From Chitinophagaceae bacterium (GTDB taxonomy: Bacteria; Bacteroidota; Bacteroidia; Chitinophagales; Chitinophagaceae): DNA of 64,000 bases. The stretch spans positions 1 through 64,000 of the forward strand of contig JAIEMK010000050.1 in NCBI GenBank assembly GCA_019752295.1, given 5' to 3'. The notes under the pieces are model-generated. The model had not been told where the DNA came from, ran no database searches, and saw only the letters and a list, made by a program, of their open reading frames with translations. Shown here piece by piece: positions 26,654-34,974 of the stretch; the stretch's first letter is position 1, and every line of letters starts with the position of its first letter. Both the position numbers and the translations under genes were made by a program.

Positions 26654-27436
26654 TTAATTTTGATATACCCTTACATAGTCAATCTCCATTCTTTGAGGCC
26701 AGATTTTTTCGTCCACACCCTTTGCTCCTCCCCAGAAACCGCCTACCGCAATATTGAGTAAAAGATATTGGGGTTCGTTAAATGGCCATGCTGTTCTGTC
26801 GCTATGCTCATTTTTAAATTTGAAATACACTTTATCGTCTATTCCGATTTTTATGGTTTCGGCATCCCATTCTAATTGATACACATGAAAAGCTTCGCTA
26901 CAATCCTGTACCATAATAGTATCTGTTTTCTGTGTACCAATGATGTGATTGTATTTTTTGCAATGTGCAGAAGCATGAATTTTGCCTTGATCAAATCCTA
27001 CGTGTTCCATAATATCAATCTCTCCGTCATCGGGCCACTTTAAGGGAGTTTTAGTGCCCAGTGTCCAGATAGCAGGCCAGGTACCAAATCCTTTAGGAAG
27101 CTTTGCACGCACTTCGATTTTTCCTTTCGTCCATTCTGCCTTGCCCTTGGTTACTAAACGGGCAGAACTGTAATGATTGGTGCCCACATTCTCTTTATGC
27201 GCTTCGATAATTAGATGACCATTTTCAACACGGGCATTTTTTGTGTTCTGATAAGTATAATATTGTAATTCGTTGTTTCCCCAACCATGACCGCCAGTAT
27301 CGTATCCCCATTTTTTGGGATCCGGTAAGCCCTTGTAATTAAATTCATCGCTCCAAACTAATTTGAGTTTCTGCTGAGCACTAACACCTGAAACGATTAA
27401 TGCAAAAAATAAGAAGGCAAAAAAGGGTTTGTTCAT
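26654..27436 (-). CDS. GH16-family endo-beta-glucanase
   Basis: A 260-residue secreted enzyme (signal MNKPFFAFLFFALIVSGVSA). The catalytic stretch GEIDIMEHVG is intact, with Glu139 as nucleophile, Asp141, and Glu144 as acid/base. Upstream is GKIEVRAKLPKGFGTWPAIW, and the C-terminus is EIDYVRVYQ. This is the laminarinase-like branch of GH16, which cuts beta-1,3 or mixed-linkage glucans. It is transcribed the same way as the lactonase 60 bases further on, and divergently from the his operon. Confidence 0.93.
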   Translation of the reverse strand: MNKPFFAFLFFALIVSGVSAQQKLKLVWSDEFNYKGLPDPKKWGYDTGGHGWGNNELQYYTYQNTKNARVENGHLIIEAHKENVGTNHYSSARLVTKGKAEWTKGKIEVRAKLPKGFGTWPAIWTLGTKTPLKWPDDGEIDIMEHVGFDQGKIHASAHCKKYNHIIGTQKTDTIMVQDCSEAFHVYQLEWDAETIKIGIDDKVYFKFKNEHSDRTAWPFNEPQYLLLNIAVGGFWGGAKGVDEKIWPQRMEIDYVRVYQN

Positions 27437-27556
27437 AGTTCGAAATTTGGACGAACAAGTTAGCCATTTATTGAATTAAACCATCTGGAAATACACAAAT
27501 TGCATGAACGGTCTATTTGGCATTTAATGTTAATATGTTGTTTTACACTAAATTAA

Positions 27557-27588
27557 TTTGATTGAAAAGGATAATGCCGTTATTTTTG
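27557..27588 (+). promoter_or_regulatory. Promoter of the his operon
   Basis: TTTG at 27557-27560, then exactly 20 bases, then TATTTTTG at 27581-27588, a perfect match to the Bacteroidota -33/-7 pattern. The leader ORF begins at 27595, six bases past the -7 box, so the transcript probably starts at or within a few bases of that ATG. Confidence 0.75.
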
Positions 27589-27594
27589 TGTTCA

Positions 27595-27648
27595 ATGAAC
27601 AAAGCAATAACTATTCATCATCATCATCATTTCTTACCAAACAGGTGA
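27595..27648 (+). CDS. His operon leader peptide
   Basis: A 17-residue ORF, MNKAITIHHHHHFLPNR, with five consecutive CAT histidine codons at 27616-27630, ending TGA at 27646. Such a run is the hallmark of transcription attenuation: scarce His-tRNA stalls the ribosome on the His codons. The ORF is followed by a terminator 38 bases downstream and then hisG. The last codons GGTGAGC (27644-27650) also form the antiterminator arm. Confidence 0.9.
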   Translation: MNKAITIHHHHHFLPNR

Positions 27649-27709
27649 GCTATTGGTGTTTTGAATATTTGAATAAAACATTGAAGCTTACCTCTGGGTA
27701 GGCTTTTTT
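27644..27709 (+). terminator. His attenuator: antiterminator arm and rho-independent terminator
   Basis: Terminator: GCTTACC (27686-27692), loop TCTG, GGTAGGC (27697-27703), then six T (27704-27709). Antiterminator: GGTGAGC at 27644-27650 can pair with the same GCTTACC over 7 bp (one G-T). A ribosome stalled at the His codons leaves 27644-27650 free, allowing readthrough; one that reaches the stop codon covers it, allowing termination. Confidence 0.85.
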
Positions 27710-27754
27710 ATTTAATCAGGCTGAGTAAAAAATGTCAGCATACAAAAACAATAT

Positions 27755-28642
27755 ATGCAAGAAAAAAACAATTTAATCGACAAGCCGGCAAAACTGAGAT
27801 TGGCTATTCAAAAAAGCGGCAGATTATACGACGATAGTATTCGTTTACTAAAAGAATGTGGCATTGATATTAGCAACGGAGTAAATAAACTTAAGGCTGA
27901 TGCGAGTAACTTTCCGATCGAAGTGTATTTTCTGAGAGACGACGATATTCCCCAGTATGTGGAAGATGGGGTTGCCGACATTGGTTTTGTTGGCGAAAAT
28001 GTGGTGTACGAGAAAAATAAAAAAGTGATTGTTGGCGAAAAACTGGGTTTTGGAAAATGCAGACTATGTATCGCCATCAGAAAAGGAGAGGAATATACCG
28101 GCGCAGGATTTCTTGCGAATAAGCGAATTGCTACCAGCTATCCCGTGTTGGTTGAACAGTTTCTGAAGAAAACCGGGGTGAACGCCGAGATCCACGAGAT
28201 CAGTGGCAGCGTTGAAATTGCTCCGGGTATTGGTCTGGCCGATAGTATTTGCGACTTGGTAAGCAGTGGATCAACTCTGTTTATGAACGGACTCAAAGAA
28301 GTAGAAACGATTCTTTCTTCACAATGCGTACTCATTCAGAACGAAGAGCTGGATGCCGAAAAAATGCAATTACTGAATCGCTTAATATTCCGCATACAGG
28401 CGGTTAAAAAAGCCAAGAACAATAAATATATCCTGCTGAATGCACCCAACGAAAATCTGGAAAGGATCATCGGATTGCTTCCCGGAATGAAGAGCCCTAC
28501 GGTATTGCCACTTGCAGAAGCAGGGTGGAGTAGTGTTCATAGTGTATTGAAAGAGAATGAGTTTTGGGATATAATTGAACAATTAAAAGAAGCAGGTGCA
28601 CAGGGAATTTTGGTTGTTCCGATCGAAAAAATGATTGTTTGA
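27755..28642 (+). CDS. hisG: ATP phosphoribosyltransferase, long form
   Basis: A 295-residue enzyme catalysing the first step of histidine synthesis, joining ATP and PRPP. The catalytic domains (1-220) include LRLAIQKSGRLYDDS, the phosphate-binding ISGSVEIAPGIGLADSI motif and LVSSGSTLFMNGL. The extra C-terminal ~75 residues (from NAPNENLERIIGLLPGMKSP) form the regulatory domain of long HisG, which mediates feedback inhibition by His. It is the first structural gene after the attenuator. Confidence 0.97.
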   Translation: MQEKNNLIDKPAKLRLAIQKSGRLYDDSIRLLKECGIDISNGVNKLKADASNFPIEVYFLRDDDIPQYVEDGVADIGFVGENVVYEKNKKVIVGEKLGFGKCRLCIAIRKGEEYTGAGFLANKRIATSYPVLVEQFLKKTGVNAEIHEISGSVEIAPGIGLADSICDLVSSGSTLFMNGLKEVETILSSQCVLIQNEELDAEKMQLLNRLIFRIQAVKKAKNNKYILLNAPNENLERIIGLLPGMKSPTVLPLAEAGWSSVHSVLKENEFWDIIEQLKEAGAQGILVVPIEKMIV

Positions 28643-28687
28643 TCCTTTGCCGAAAATTAGAGCTAACAAAACCAACAAAAATCAACA

Positions 28688-29965
28688 ATGAAAGAAATAA
28701 GGTATCCTTCGAGAGCAGTATGGCCAGAAATATTGGCGAGGCCGGCTTTTGATAACTCGGCACTGATTGAAAAAGTGAGTTCGGTATTGGAAGCTGTTCG
28801 TAAAGAAGGCGACCTTGCCGTAAATCGGTTTACCGAATCATTTGATGGGATAATCTTGAACGAAATGCAGGCAACTGCGTCTGAAATGGAAGAAGCTGCT
28901 GCTATACTCCCAGTAGATCTGAAGCAGGCAATTGAATTGGCTGCCCGGAATATTCGGATTTTTCACGAGCAACAAGTTGCCGCTGTTCAAAAGATTGAAA
29001 CCATGCCCGGGGTGAGTTGCTGGCGAAAGTCGGTTGGAATTGAAAGGGTTGGATTGTATATTCCGGGCGGAACCGCTCCTTTATTTTCTACCATTTTAAT
29101 GTTAGGTATACCTGCTCAAATTGCTGATTGTAAAGAAGTTATACTTTGTTCGCCGCCAAATAAAGAGGGTGAGCTGCACCCTGCCATTTTGTTCGCAGCT
29201 AGATTGGTGGGTATACAGAAGATCTATAAAATTGGAGGCGTGCAGGCAATTGCCGCCATGGCTTATGGTACGGAAACAGTTCCACAAGTATTTAAGATTT
29301 TTGGCCCCGGAAATCAGTACGTTACTTGCGCTAAACAGTTAATTCAGCAACAGGGTATTGCCATTGATATGCCTGCAGGCCCGAGTGAAGTTTGTGTTTT
29401 GGCAGATGCTACCGCTAAGGCTTCTTTTGTTGCGGCCGACTTGTTAAGTCAGGCTGAACACGGTGCCGATAGTCAGGTTTTATTGGTAACTGATTCAGAA
29501 AGCCTAGTTGCTGAAGTGCAGATAGAGCTTGAAAAACAATTAAATGAATTATCTCGTAAAGATTTGGCTTTCAAATCTTTAAATAATAGTACTTGCATTT
29601 TAATTAAAAATATGGAGGAAGGGATTGAACTGGTTAATGCCTATGCTGCAGAGCATTTAATCATGGCCTGTTCGGATGCTGAATTGCTTTCGGAAGGGGT
29701 AATCAATGCCGGATCGATATTTCTGGGTAACTATTCGCCGGAGAGTGTGGGCGACTATGCCAGCGGCACCAATCATACTTTGCCCACTAATGGATTTGCT
29801 CGGGCATATAGTGGGGTGAGTGTTGATAGCTTTGTAAAAAAGATCAGTTTTCAGCAATTATCGGCAGAAGGACTTGCAGGAATTGCTAAAACAGTTGAGT
29901 TGATGGCCATGGCAGAAGGTTTGGATGCCCATGCCAACGCAGTTAGGATAAGGCTAGCCAAGTAA
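28688..29965 (+). CDS. hisD: Histidinol dehydrogenase
   Basis: A 425-residue zinc enzyme that oxidises L-histidinol to L-histidine with two NAD+. GLYIPGGTAPLFSTILMLGIP, GPGNQYVTCAKQLI and the signature AGPSEVCVLADATA with AADLLSQAEHG are intact, and the zinc-site region SVGDYASGTNHTLPT follows. It lies 45 bases after hisG on the same strand, as part of the hisGDC run. Confidence 0.97.
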   Translation: MKEIRYPSRAVWPEILARPAFDNSALIEKVSSVLEAVRKEGDLAVNRFTESFDGIILNEMQATASEMEEAAAILPVDLKQAIELAARNIRIFHEQQVAAVQKIETMPGVSCWRKSVGIERVGLYIPGGTAPLFSTILMLGIPAQIADCKEVILCSPPNKEGELHPAILFAARLVGIQKIYKIGGVQAIAAMAYGTETVPQVFKIFGPGNQYVTCAKQLIQQQGIAIDMPAGPSEVCVLADATAKASFVAADLLSQAEHGADSQVLLVTDSESLVAEVQIELEKQLNELSRKDLAFKSLNNSTCILIKNMEEGIELVNAYAAEHLIMACSDAELLSEGVINAGSIFLGNYSPESVGDYASGTNHTLPTNGFARAYSGVSVDSFVKKISFQQLSAEGLAGIAKTVELMAMAEGLDAHANAVRIRLAK

Positions 29966-30033
29966 ACAACCGCCAGCTTTGCATTTAACTTTTGAATTTT
30001 GAATTTTGAATTTTGACTTTTGAATTATAACTC

Positions 30034-31098
30034 ATGTTCCAATTAGAAAATCTTGTTCGCCCAAACATCAAGGCACTGAAAGCTTATTCATCGGCAAGGG
30101 ATGAATTCAGTGGAGATGCTAAAGTATTTTTAGATGCCAACGAAAATAGTTTGGGTTCGCCCCTTACAAAATGGTATAACCGTTATCCCGATCCCCATCA
30201 ACTGGCTGTAAAAAAAGCCCTGACTGGGGTGAAGGGCATTAGCGCAGAACATATTTTTCTGGGGAATGGAAGTGATGAATGCATTGATTTGCTTTATCGT
30301 TGTTTCTGTGAGCCGGGCAAGGATAACGCCATTATTTGTCCGCCTACCTATGGCATGTACGAAGTGAGCGCAAATATCAACGACATTCAATTAAAGAGAG
30401 CGCCTCTATTGCCCGACTTTCAACTGGATCTGGTGCATATCGAAACCCTGATTGATGCCCATACCAAGTTGATTTGGATCTGTTCGCCTAATAATCCAAC
30501 CGGAAATAGTTTGAACCGTGAAGACATTGAAACCGTTTTAAATAATTTCAATGGTATAGTGGTTATTGATGAAGCATATATCAATTTTGCGCAACAAAAA
30601 TCCTTTATTCAGGAGCTGGCCGAGTATCCGAATCTGGTTGTATTGCAAACTTTTAGCAAAGCCTGGGGGCTTGCGGCGCTGAGATTGGGGATGGCATTTG
30701 CTTCTACCGCCATCATCGAAATCATGAATAAAGTAAAGCCTCCATATAATATCAATCAGGCAACACAGGAGCTTGCACTAAAAGCTTTGGAAGAAGTAGG
30801 GCAGGTGAATGATATGATTAAATTGTTGGTCGATATGCGTGAAGCACTAATTGAAGTATTTGAAGCGATGCCTACTGTAGAAAAAGTATATCCTTCGGAC
30901 GCGAATTTTATCCTTGTAAAAATTAAGGATGCCAGAAAAATCTATGAATTTCTACTGACCAAGGGCATAGTTTTACGCGATCGTAGCACTGTACAGCTTT
31001 GTGAGGACTGCTTAAGAATTACTGTTGGCACAGAAAAAGAAAATACCATTTTAATAGATGCCATGCAGGATTGGTACGATCATCAAACAAACTGCTGA
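30034..31098 (+). CDS. hisC: Histidinol-phosphate aminotransferase
   Basis: A 354-residue fold-type I PLP enzyme that converts imidazole acetol phosphate to histidinol phosphate using glutamate. SPNNPTGNSLNRED, VVIDEAYINFA and the Schiff-base lysine in LQTFSKAWGLAALRLG are all visible. It starts 68 bases after hisD. The gap before it contains a four-fold run of GAATTTT-like words (29993-30024), which looks like slippage rather than a regulatory site. Confidence 0.97.
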   Translation: MFQLENLVRPNIKALKAYSSARDEFSGDAKVFLDANENSLGSPLTKWYNRYPDPHQLAVKKALTGVKGISAEHIFLGNGSDECIDLLYRCFCEPGKDNAIICPPTYGMYEVSANINDIQLKRAPLLPDFQLDLVHIETLIDAHTKLIWICSPNNPTGNSLNREDIETVLNNFNGIVVIDEAYINFAQQKSFIQELAEYPNLVVLQTFSKAWGLAALRLGMAFASTAIIEIMNKVKPPYNINQATQELALKALEEVGQVNDMIKLLVDMREALIEVFEAMPTVEKVYPSDANFILVKIKDARKIYEFLLTKGIVLRDRSTVQLCEDCLRITVGTEKENTILIDAMQDWYDHQTNC

Positions 31099-31142
31099 TA
31101 TTTCTGTTTTCGTTTGTATTTTCAGCATTATAAAATCGACAT

Positions 31143-32447
31143 ATGAAAAAAATAACCCACTATTACTTCATTACACTCATGTTGTTTGCAACGCAATTTG
31201 TGCATGCCAACGATTCTACTTTACAAAAATCAAAACCCGTAAATCTTCCGATAACGGTTAATGCCGGACTAAAATTACCTGAAGGTTTTACTGCAATGAA
31301 AGTTGCTGATAGCTTAGGTGCAACAAGACATTTGGTTGCAACAGCCCAAGGAGATTTATATATAAAAGTGATGGGAAGAGTTGCTGCAGGTAGGGGCATT
31401 CTAAAATTACACGACGCAAATGCTGATGGCAAGTTTGAACAGATTACAGGATTTGGAAATTATGGAGGCACAGGAATAACAATCAAAAATGGTTATCTCT
31501 ATGCATCTTCAGATGAGGAGGTATTCCGCTATAAATTAAACGAGCAAGGCAATGTGATCAATCCTACTCAGCCTGAAAAGATTATCACCGGTTTAAAAAA
31601 GGGGAATCAGCACGAAACAAAATCAATTGTTTTGGACAATGCAGGAAATATTTATGTGAATATTGGTGCTTATTCCAATTCTTGTCAGGAACGCGACCGA
31701 ACAAAAGGCTCTAAAGGCCGTATGCCTTGCCCAGTTTTGGATTCAGCGGGTGGCATCTGGCAATTTAAAGCAGATAAACCGAATCAAACCTATGGTGATG
31801 GTATAAGATATGCAACAGGCTTACGAAATGTAGTAGGTCTTGATTGGAATACTGCAGCCGATCAATTATTTGTAATGCAACACGGACGCGATCAGTTACA
31901 CGATTTGTTTCCTGAATATTATGATGATCGAGCCAGTGCCGAAAAGCCTGCCGAAACCATGTATGCCATTACAAAGGGCACCAATGCAGGATGGCCTTAT
32001 GTTTATTATGATCCTGAATTAAAGAAAAAAATGGTAGCACCAGAATATGGTGGAGATGGAAAAAAAGAATCAACAGATCCCAATTTTGCGGAACCTGCCA
32101 TTTTTTTTCCAGCACACTTAGCACCTAATGGATTATTGTTTTATACTGGTAATCAGTTTCCCGCAAAATATAAAAATGGGGCGTTCATAGCATTTCACGG
32201 ATCATGGAATAGGGCACCCTTACCACAGGAAGGGTATTATGTGGCATTTGTACCTTTTGAGAATGGCAAACCTACAGGCAAATGGGAAATCTTTGCAAAC
32301 GGATTTGCGGGAGTGGAAGTGGTAACTGGAACAAGAGGTGCGGCACATCGCCCATGTGGTTTGGCACAGGGCCCCGACGGCTCATTATATGTGTCGGACG
32401 ATTCAAAAGGAACGATCTATAAAATTATGTACAAGCAAATAAAATAA
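31143..32447 (+). CDS. PQQ-dependent sugar dehydrogenase-like protein
   Basis: A 434-residue exported beta-propeller (signal MKKITHYYFITLMLFATQFVHA) of the glucose/sorbosone dehydrogenase family. Blade motifs include GLRNVVGLDWNTAADQLFVM and LAQGPDGSLYVSDDSKGTIYKI, the usual C-terminal blade. Relatives oxidise sugars in the periplasm and pass electrons to cytochromes. The next gene, 8 bases away, is a c-type cytochrome, a matching electron acceptor. Neither has a part in histidine synthesis, yet both sit between hisC and hisB. Residues for PQQ were not verified. Confidence 0.85.
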   Translation: MKKITHYYFITLMLFATQFVHANDSTLQKSKPVNLPITVNAGLKLPEGFTAMKVADSLGATRHLVATAQGDLYIKVMGRVAAGRGILKLHDANADGKFEQITGFGNYGGTGITIKNGYLYASSDEEVFRYKLNEQGNVINPTQPEKIITGLKKGNQHETKSIVLDNAGNIYVNIGAYSNSCQERDRTKGSKGRMPCPVLDSAGGIWQFKADKPNQTYGDGIRYATGLRNVVGLDWNTAADQLFVMQHGRDQLHDLFPEYYDDRASAEKPAETMYAITKGTNAGWPYVYYDPELKKKMVAPEYGGDGKKESTDPNFAEPAIFFPAHLAPNGLLFYTGNQFPAKYKNGAFIAFHGSWNRAPLPQEGYYVAFVPFENGKPTGKWEIFANGFAGVEVVTGTRGAAHRPCGLAQGPDGSLYVSDDSKGTIYKIMYKQIK

Positions 32448-32455
32448 TTTTCGGA

Positions 32456-32875
32456 ATGAAAAAATGGATGATTGGATTAGCATGTGGTTTTATAAGTATT
32501 AACGGCATTGCTCAAAAGAAACCTGTTTCAGATAATTTAAAAGCTTCTATTAAAAGGGGAGCAGAAGTTTACCTACTGCAGTGCTTGGCTTGCCATCAGG
32601 CCGATGGTGGTGGCGTACCGCATTTGAATGCCCCTTTGGATGGGAGTAATAATGTAAAAGGAAATAATAAATCGAGGTTGATAAAACTAGTATTGAAAGG
32701 TTTGTCGGGCGAGGAGCTCGACGGAGAAAACTACTCGAATACAATGGCCCCACATAGTGATCTGAGCGATCGGCAAATTGCTGATGTATTAACTTATATC
32801 AGAAACAACTGGACAAACAAAGCATCATCAGTTACCGTAGCAGAAGTGAAATCAGTTAGATCAAAAAATAAATAA
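32456..32875 (+). CDS. Exported class I c-type cytochrome
   Basis: A 139-residue monoheme cytochrome with signal [19 protein letters not shown]. The heme-binding motif CLACH follows VYLLQ near residue 43, and the likely axial methionine is in [20 protein letters not shown] near residue 101, as in class I cytochromes. Coupled by 8 bases to the sugar dehydrogenase-like gene, it probably carries its electrons to the respiratory chain. It is 4 bases upstream of hisB. Confidence 0.9.
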   Translation: MKKWMIGLACGFISINGIAQKKPVSDNLKASIKRGAEVYLLQCLACHQADGGGVPHLNAPLDGSNNVKGNNKSRLIKLVLKGLSGEELDGENYSNTMAPHSDLSDRQIADVLTYIRNNWTNKASSVTVAEVKSVRSKNK

Positions 32876-32879
32876 TTGC

Positions 32880-34019
32880 ATGAAGAGAATATTGTTTGTA
32901 GATCGTGATGGCACCATTATTAATGAAGCGCCTCCAACATATCAGATCGATGATTTTTCTAAATTAAGTTTCTATCCGATGGTATTCCAGTATCTGTCGC
33001 TTATTGCGAAAGAAATGGATTACGAACTGGTAATGGTAACTAATCAGGATGGGTTGGGTACAGATTCTTTTCCCGAAAAGACTTTCTGGCCGGTACAGGA
33101 TTTTGTGATGGAAACTTTGTCGAACGAAGGAATTCATTTTTCTTCTGTTCATATCGATAAAACATTTCCTGCAGAGAATGCACCAACGCGTAAACCTGCT
33201 ACAGGAATGCTCACTAAATTCATCAACAATCCTGACTATGATCTTGCCAATTCATTTGTGATTGGGGATCGGATTACGGATGTACAATTGGCTAAAAACC
33301 TTGACTGCAAAGCTATCTGGCTGAAATTGGATGCTAATCTCGGCGGCGCTGAAATAGCCGATTCGGTGAATGAATTGAAGTCATCTATTGCGCTGGAAAC
33401 AATTCATTGGTCAGAGATATACAGTTTTTTAAAATTAGGCCTGCGTAAAGTGCAACACCAAAGAAATACCAACGAAACAAAGATTAGTGTTGAACTGAAT
33501 CTGGATGGAAACGGAATTGCAAAGGTTGATACCGGTTTGGGATTCTTTGACCATATGCTCGATCAGATTGCAAGACATGGCAAACTGGACTTAACTGTTA
33601 CCACAAAAGGAGACTTGCATATTGATGAACACCATACGATTGAAGACACTGGAATCGCATTGGGAGAGGCGTTTGCACTGGCATTGGCTGATAAGCGAGG
33701 CATGGAAAGATATGGATTTGCACTACCGATGGACGAAGCTTCTGCAACTGTATTAATCGATTTTGGGGGAAGGAATTGGTTGGTATGGGATGCTAGCTTT
33801 CAGCGCGAAAAAATTGGAGAAATGCCCACTGAAATGTTTTATCATTTCTTCAAATCCTTTAGCGATGCAGCAAAATGTAATTTAAATATATCCTGCAAGG
33901 GCGATAATGAACACCATAAAATCGAAGCCATTTTTAAGGCTTTTGCAAAAGCCATTAGAATGGCAATTAAGCGCGACCCATTCTCGAATCATTTGCCTTC
34001 TACAAAGGGTGTTTTGTAG
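32880..34019 (+). CDS. hisB: Bifunctional histidinol-phosphatase / imidazoleglycerol-phosphate dehydratase
   Basis: A 379-residue fusion. Residues 1-165 are a HAD-type phosphatase with [10 protein letters not shown] and the later [12 protein letters not shown]. Residues ~185-379 are imidazoleglycerol-phosphate dehydratase, with [31 protein letters not shown] and [17 protein letters not shown]. It supplies two non-adjacent steps of the pathway, as in enteric bacteria. After it, 34020-34192 has a 15-bp perfect palindrome (TTCCAAAATTTGGAA at 34071-34085) but no recognised terminator. Confidence 0.97.
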   Translation: MKRILFVDRDGTIINEAPPTYQIDDFSKLSFYPMVFQYLSLIAKEMDYELVMVTNQDGLGTDSFPEKTFWPVQDFVMETLSNEGIHFSSVHIDKTFPAENAPTRKPATGMLTKFINNPDYDLANSFVIGDRITDVQLAKNLDCKAIWLKLDANLGGAEIADSVNELKSSIALETIHWSEIYSFLKLGLRKVQHQRNTNETKISVELNLDGNGIAKVDTGLGFFDHMLDQIARHGKLDLTVTTKGDLHIDEHHTIEDTGIALGEAFALALADKRGMERYGFALPMDEASATVLIDFGGRNWLVWDASFQREKIGEMPTEMFYHFFKSFSDAAKCNLNISCKGDNEHHKIEAIFKAFAKAIRMAIKRDPFSNHLPSTKGVL

Positions 34020-34192
34020 GTAGTATTTTGCAGAATTGGTTATAGTATTTTTCCAAAAACATAGGAATTATTCCAAAATTTGGAAATAAATCGAAACTGT
34101 GGAATTCAAGAGTCCAGTAAAATCAGGGGTTTCAGGAAATGGCACGTGTATTGAATTGATTTAGAGAATCAATCATCACTAAAACCCGTTTT

Positions 34193-34681
34193 ATGACAAA
34201 CCTCGATTTTTATAAAGCATGTTTAGCAAATGAGAAAGCTGCAACCATACAGTTGTTTCAGTGTTTACCTACAGAGAATTTGGGCTATCGTCCACATCCT
34301 GTGAATAGATCGGCAAGAGAAATTGTAGCGCATTTAATAGCGCATATGGTTGACTTAAAAAACATATTGAAGGAATCTGTTTGCACGAAAACAATGGACT
34401 TTGATTTCTCCGATAAAGAAGATGCTGCAAAAAAGATGAATGTATTATGGGATGTTGTATTGGTTGCATTGAATAGGATTAGCATGAATCAGTGGGAGGG
34501 AGAGTCTGTAGATTTATTCATCAAGGATAAACCTTTTGCAAAACTTCCCCGAAATAGTATGATGTGGTTTGTATTCTTTGATTTGATACATCATCGTGGT
34601 CAGCTTTCTTCGTATGTAAGACCAATGGGAGGAAAAAATCCTCCTGTTTACGGATTCCATGCAGAAGCAATTTTAGTATAG
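34193..34681 (+). CDS. DinB-family protein
   Basis: A 162-residue four-helix-bundle protein of the DinB/YfiT type. The opening NLDFYKACLANEKAATIQLF and the second half FFDLIHHRGQLSSYVRPMGG are typical, the latter with the conserved histidines that bind metal. His51 in EIVAHLIAHMVD is the first probable ligand. Relatives act as thiol-dependent transferases or hydrolases, and the role here is unknown. It lies between hisB and the trp operon and ends just ahead of a strong terminator. Confidence 0.85.
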   Translation: MTNLDFYKACLANEKAATIQLFQCLPTENLGYRPHPVNRSAREIVAHLIAHMVDLKNILKESVCTKTMDFDFSDKEDAAKKMNVLWDVVLVALNRISMNQWEGESVDLFIKDKPFAKLPRNSMMWFVFFDLIHHRGQLSSYVRPMGGKNPPVYGFHAEAILV

Positions 34682-34699
34682 TGATTAGTTGTTTTGAGT

Positions 34700-34739
34700 A
34701 CCGTTATCGAAACTGAATCAGCATCGATAACGGTTTTTT
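34700..34739 (+). terminator. Terminator between dinB and the trp operon
   Basis: ACCGTTATCG at 34700-34709 pairs with CGATAACGGT at 34725-34734, a 10-bp stem with a 15-base loop followed by T to 34739. It separates the his-dinB transcript from the trp operon. Confidence 0.85.
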
Positions 34740-34762
34740 ATGTGTGTCTGTGGTAAAAAAAA

Positions 34763-34794
34763 TTTGGTTGGTTTTAATTTCTCTCCCATATTTG
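34763..34794 (+). promoter_or_regulatory. Promoter of the trp operon
   Basis: TTTG at 34763-34766, exactly 20 bases, then CATATTTG at 34787-34794, one mismatch from the TAnnTTTG box. The leader ORF starts seven bases later at 34802. The spacing and short 5' UTR mirror the his promoter. Confidence 0.7.
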
Positions 34795-34801
34795 CACAGC
34801 A

Positions 34802-34861
34802 ATGAATCAGGTAACAAACAAATATTGGTGGTGGCATACAAACTCTATACGGGGATTGTAG
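34802..34861 (+). CDS. Trp operon leader peptide
   Basis: A 19-residue ORF, MNQVTNKYWWWHTNSIRGL, with three consecutive TGG codons at 34826-34834, ending TAG at 34859. As the only Trp-rich ORF immediately upstream of trpE and ahead of a terminator, it is the sensing element of an attenuator. The codons just before the stop (ACGGGG at 34849-34854) form the antiterminator arm. Confidence 0.9.
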   Translation: MNQVTNKYWWWHTNSIRGL

Positions 34862-34923
34862 CGGCACGCCAATACTATTTGAATATAATTCAGAGCCCCG
34901 TCAATATTGTCGGGGCTTTTTTT
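34849..34923 (+). terminator. Trp attenuator: antiterminator arm and rho-independent terminator
   Basis: Terminator: AGCCCCG (34894-34900), a short inner CAA/TTG stem, and CGGGGCT (34911-34917) followed by T to 34923. Antiterminator: ACGGGG at 34849-34854 can pair with CCCCGT at 34896-34901 over 6 bp. A ribosome stalled on the Trp codons leaves 34849-34854 free; one at the stop codon covers it. A further small hairpin (ATTG/CAAT with GCG/CGC) spans 34855-34873. Confidence 0.85.
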
Positions 34924-34974
34924 ATTCGGTACACAGAGTAAGCAAAAAAAATAGATCAAAAACACAATCAACCA

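Noticed and set aside
27616..27630. CAT repeat as a simple microsatellite
   Set aside because: It is in frame in a short ORF between a perfect promoter and a paired terminator ahead of hisG, so chance slippage is a weaker explanation.
29993..30024. GAATTTT-like tandem words before hisC
   Set aside because: Looks like replication slippage; no regulatory pattern recognised.
34071..34085. 15-bp palindrome between hisB and dinB
   Set aside because: Perfect but single, with no regulator or promoter evidence; not claimed as an operator.
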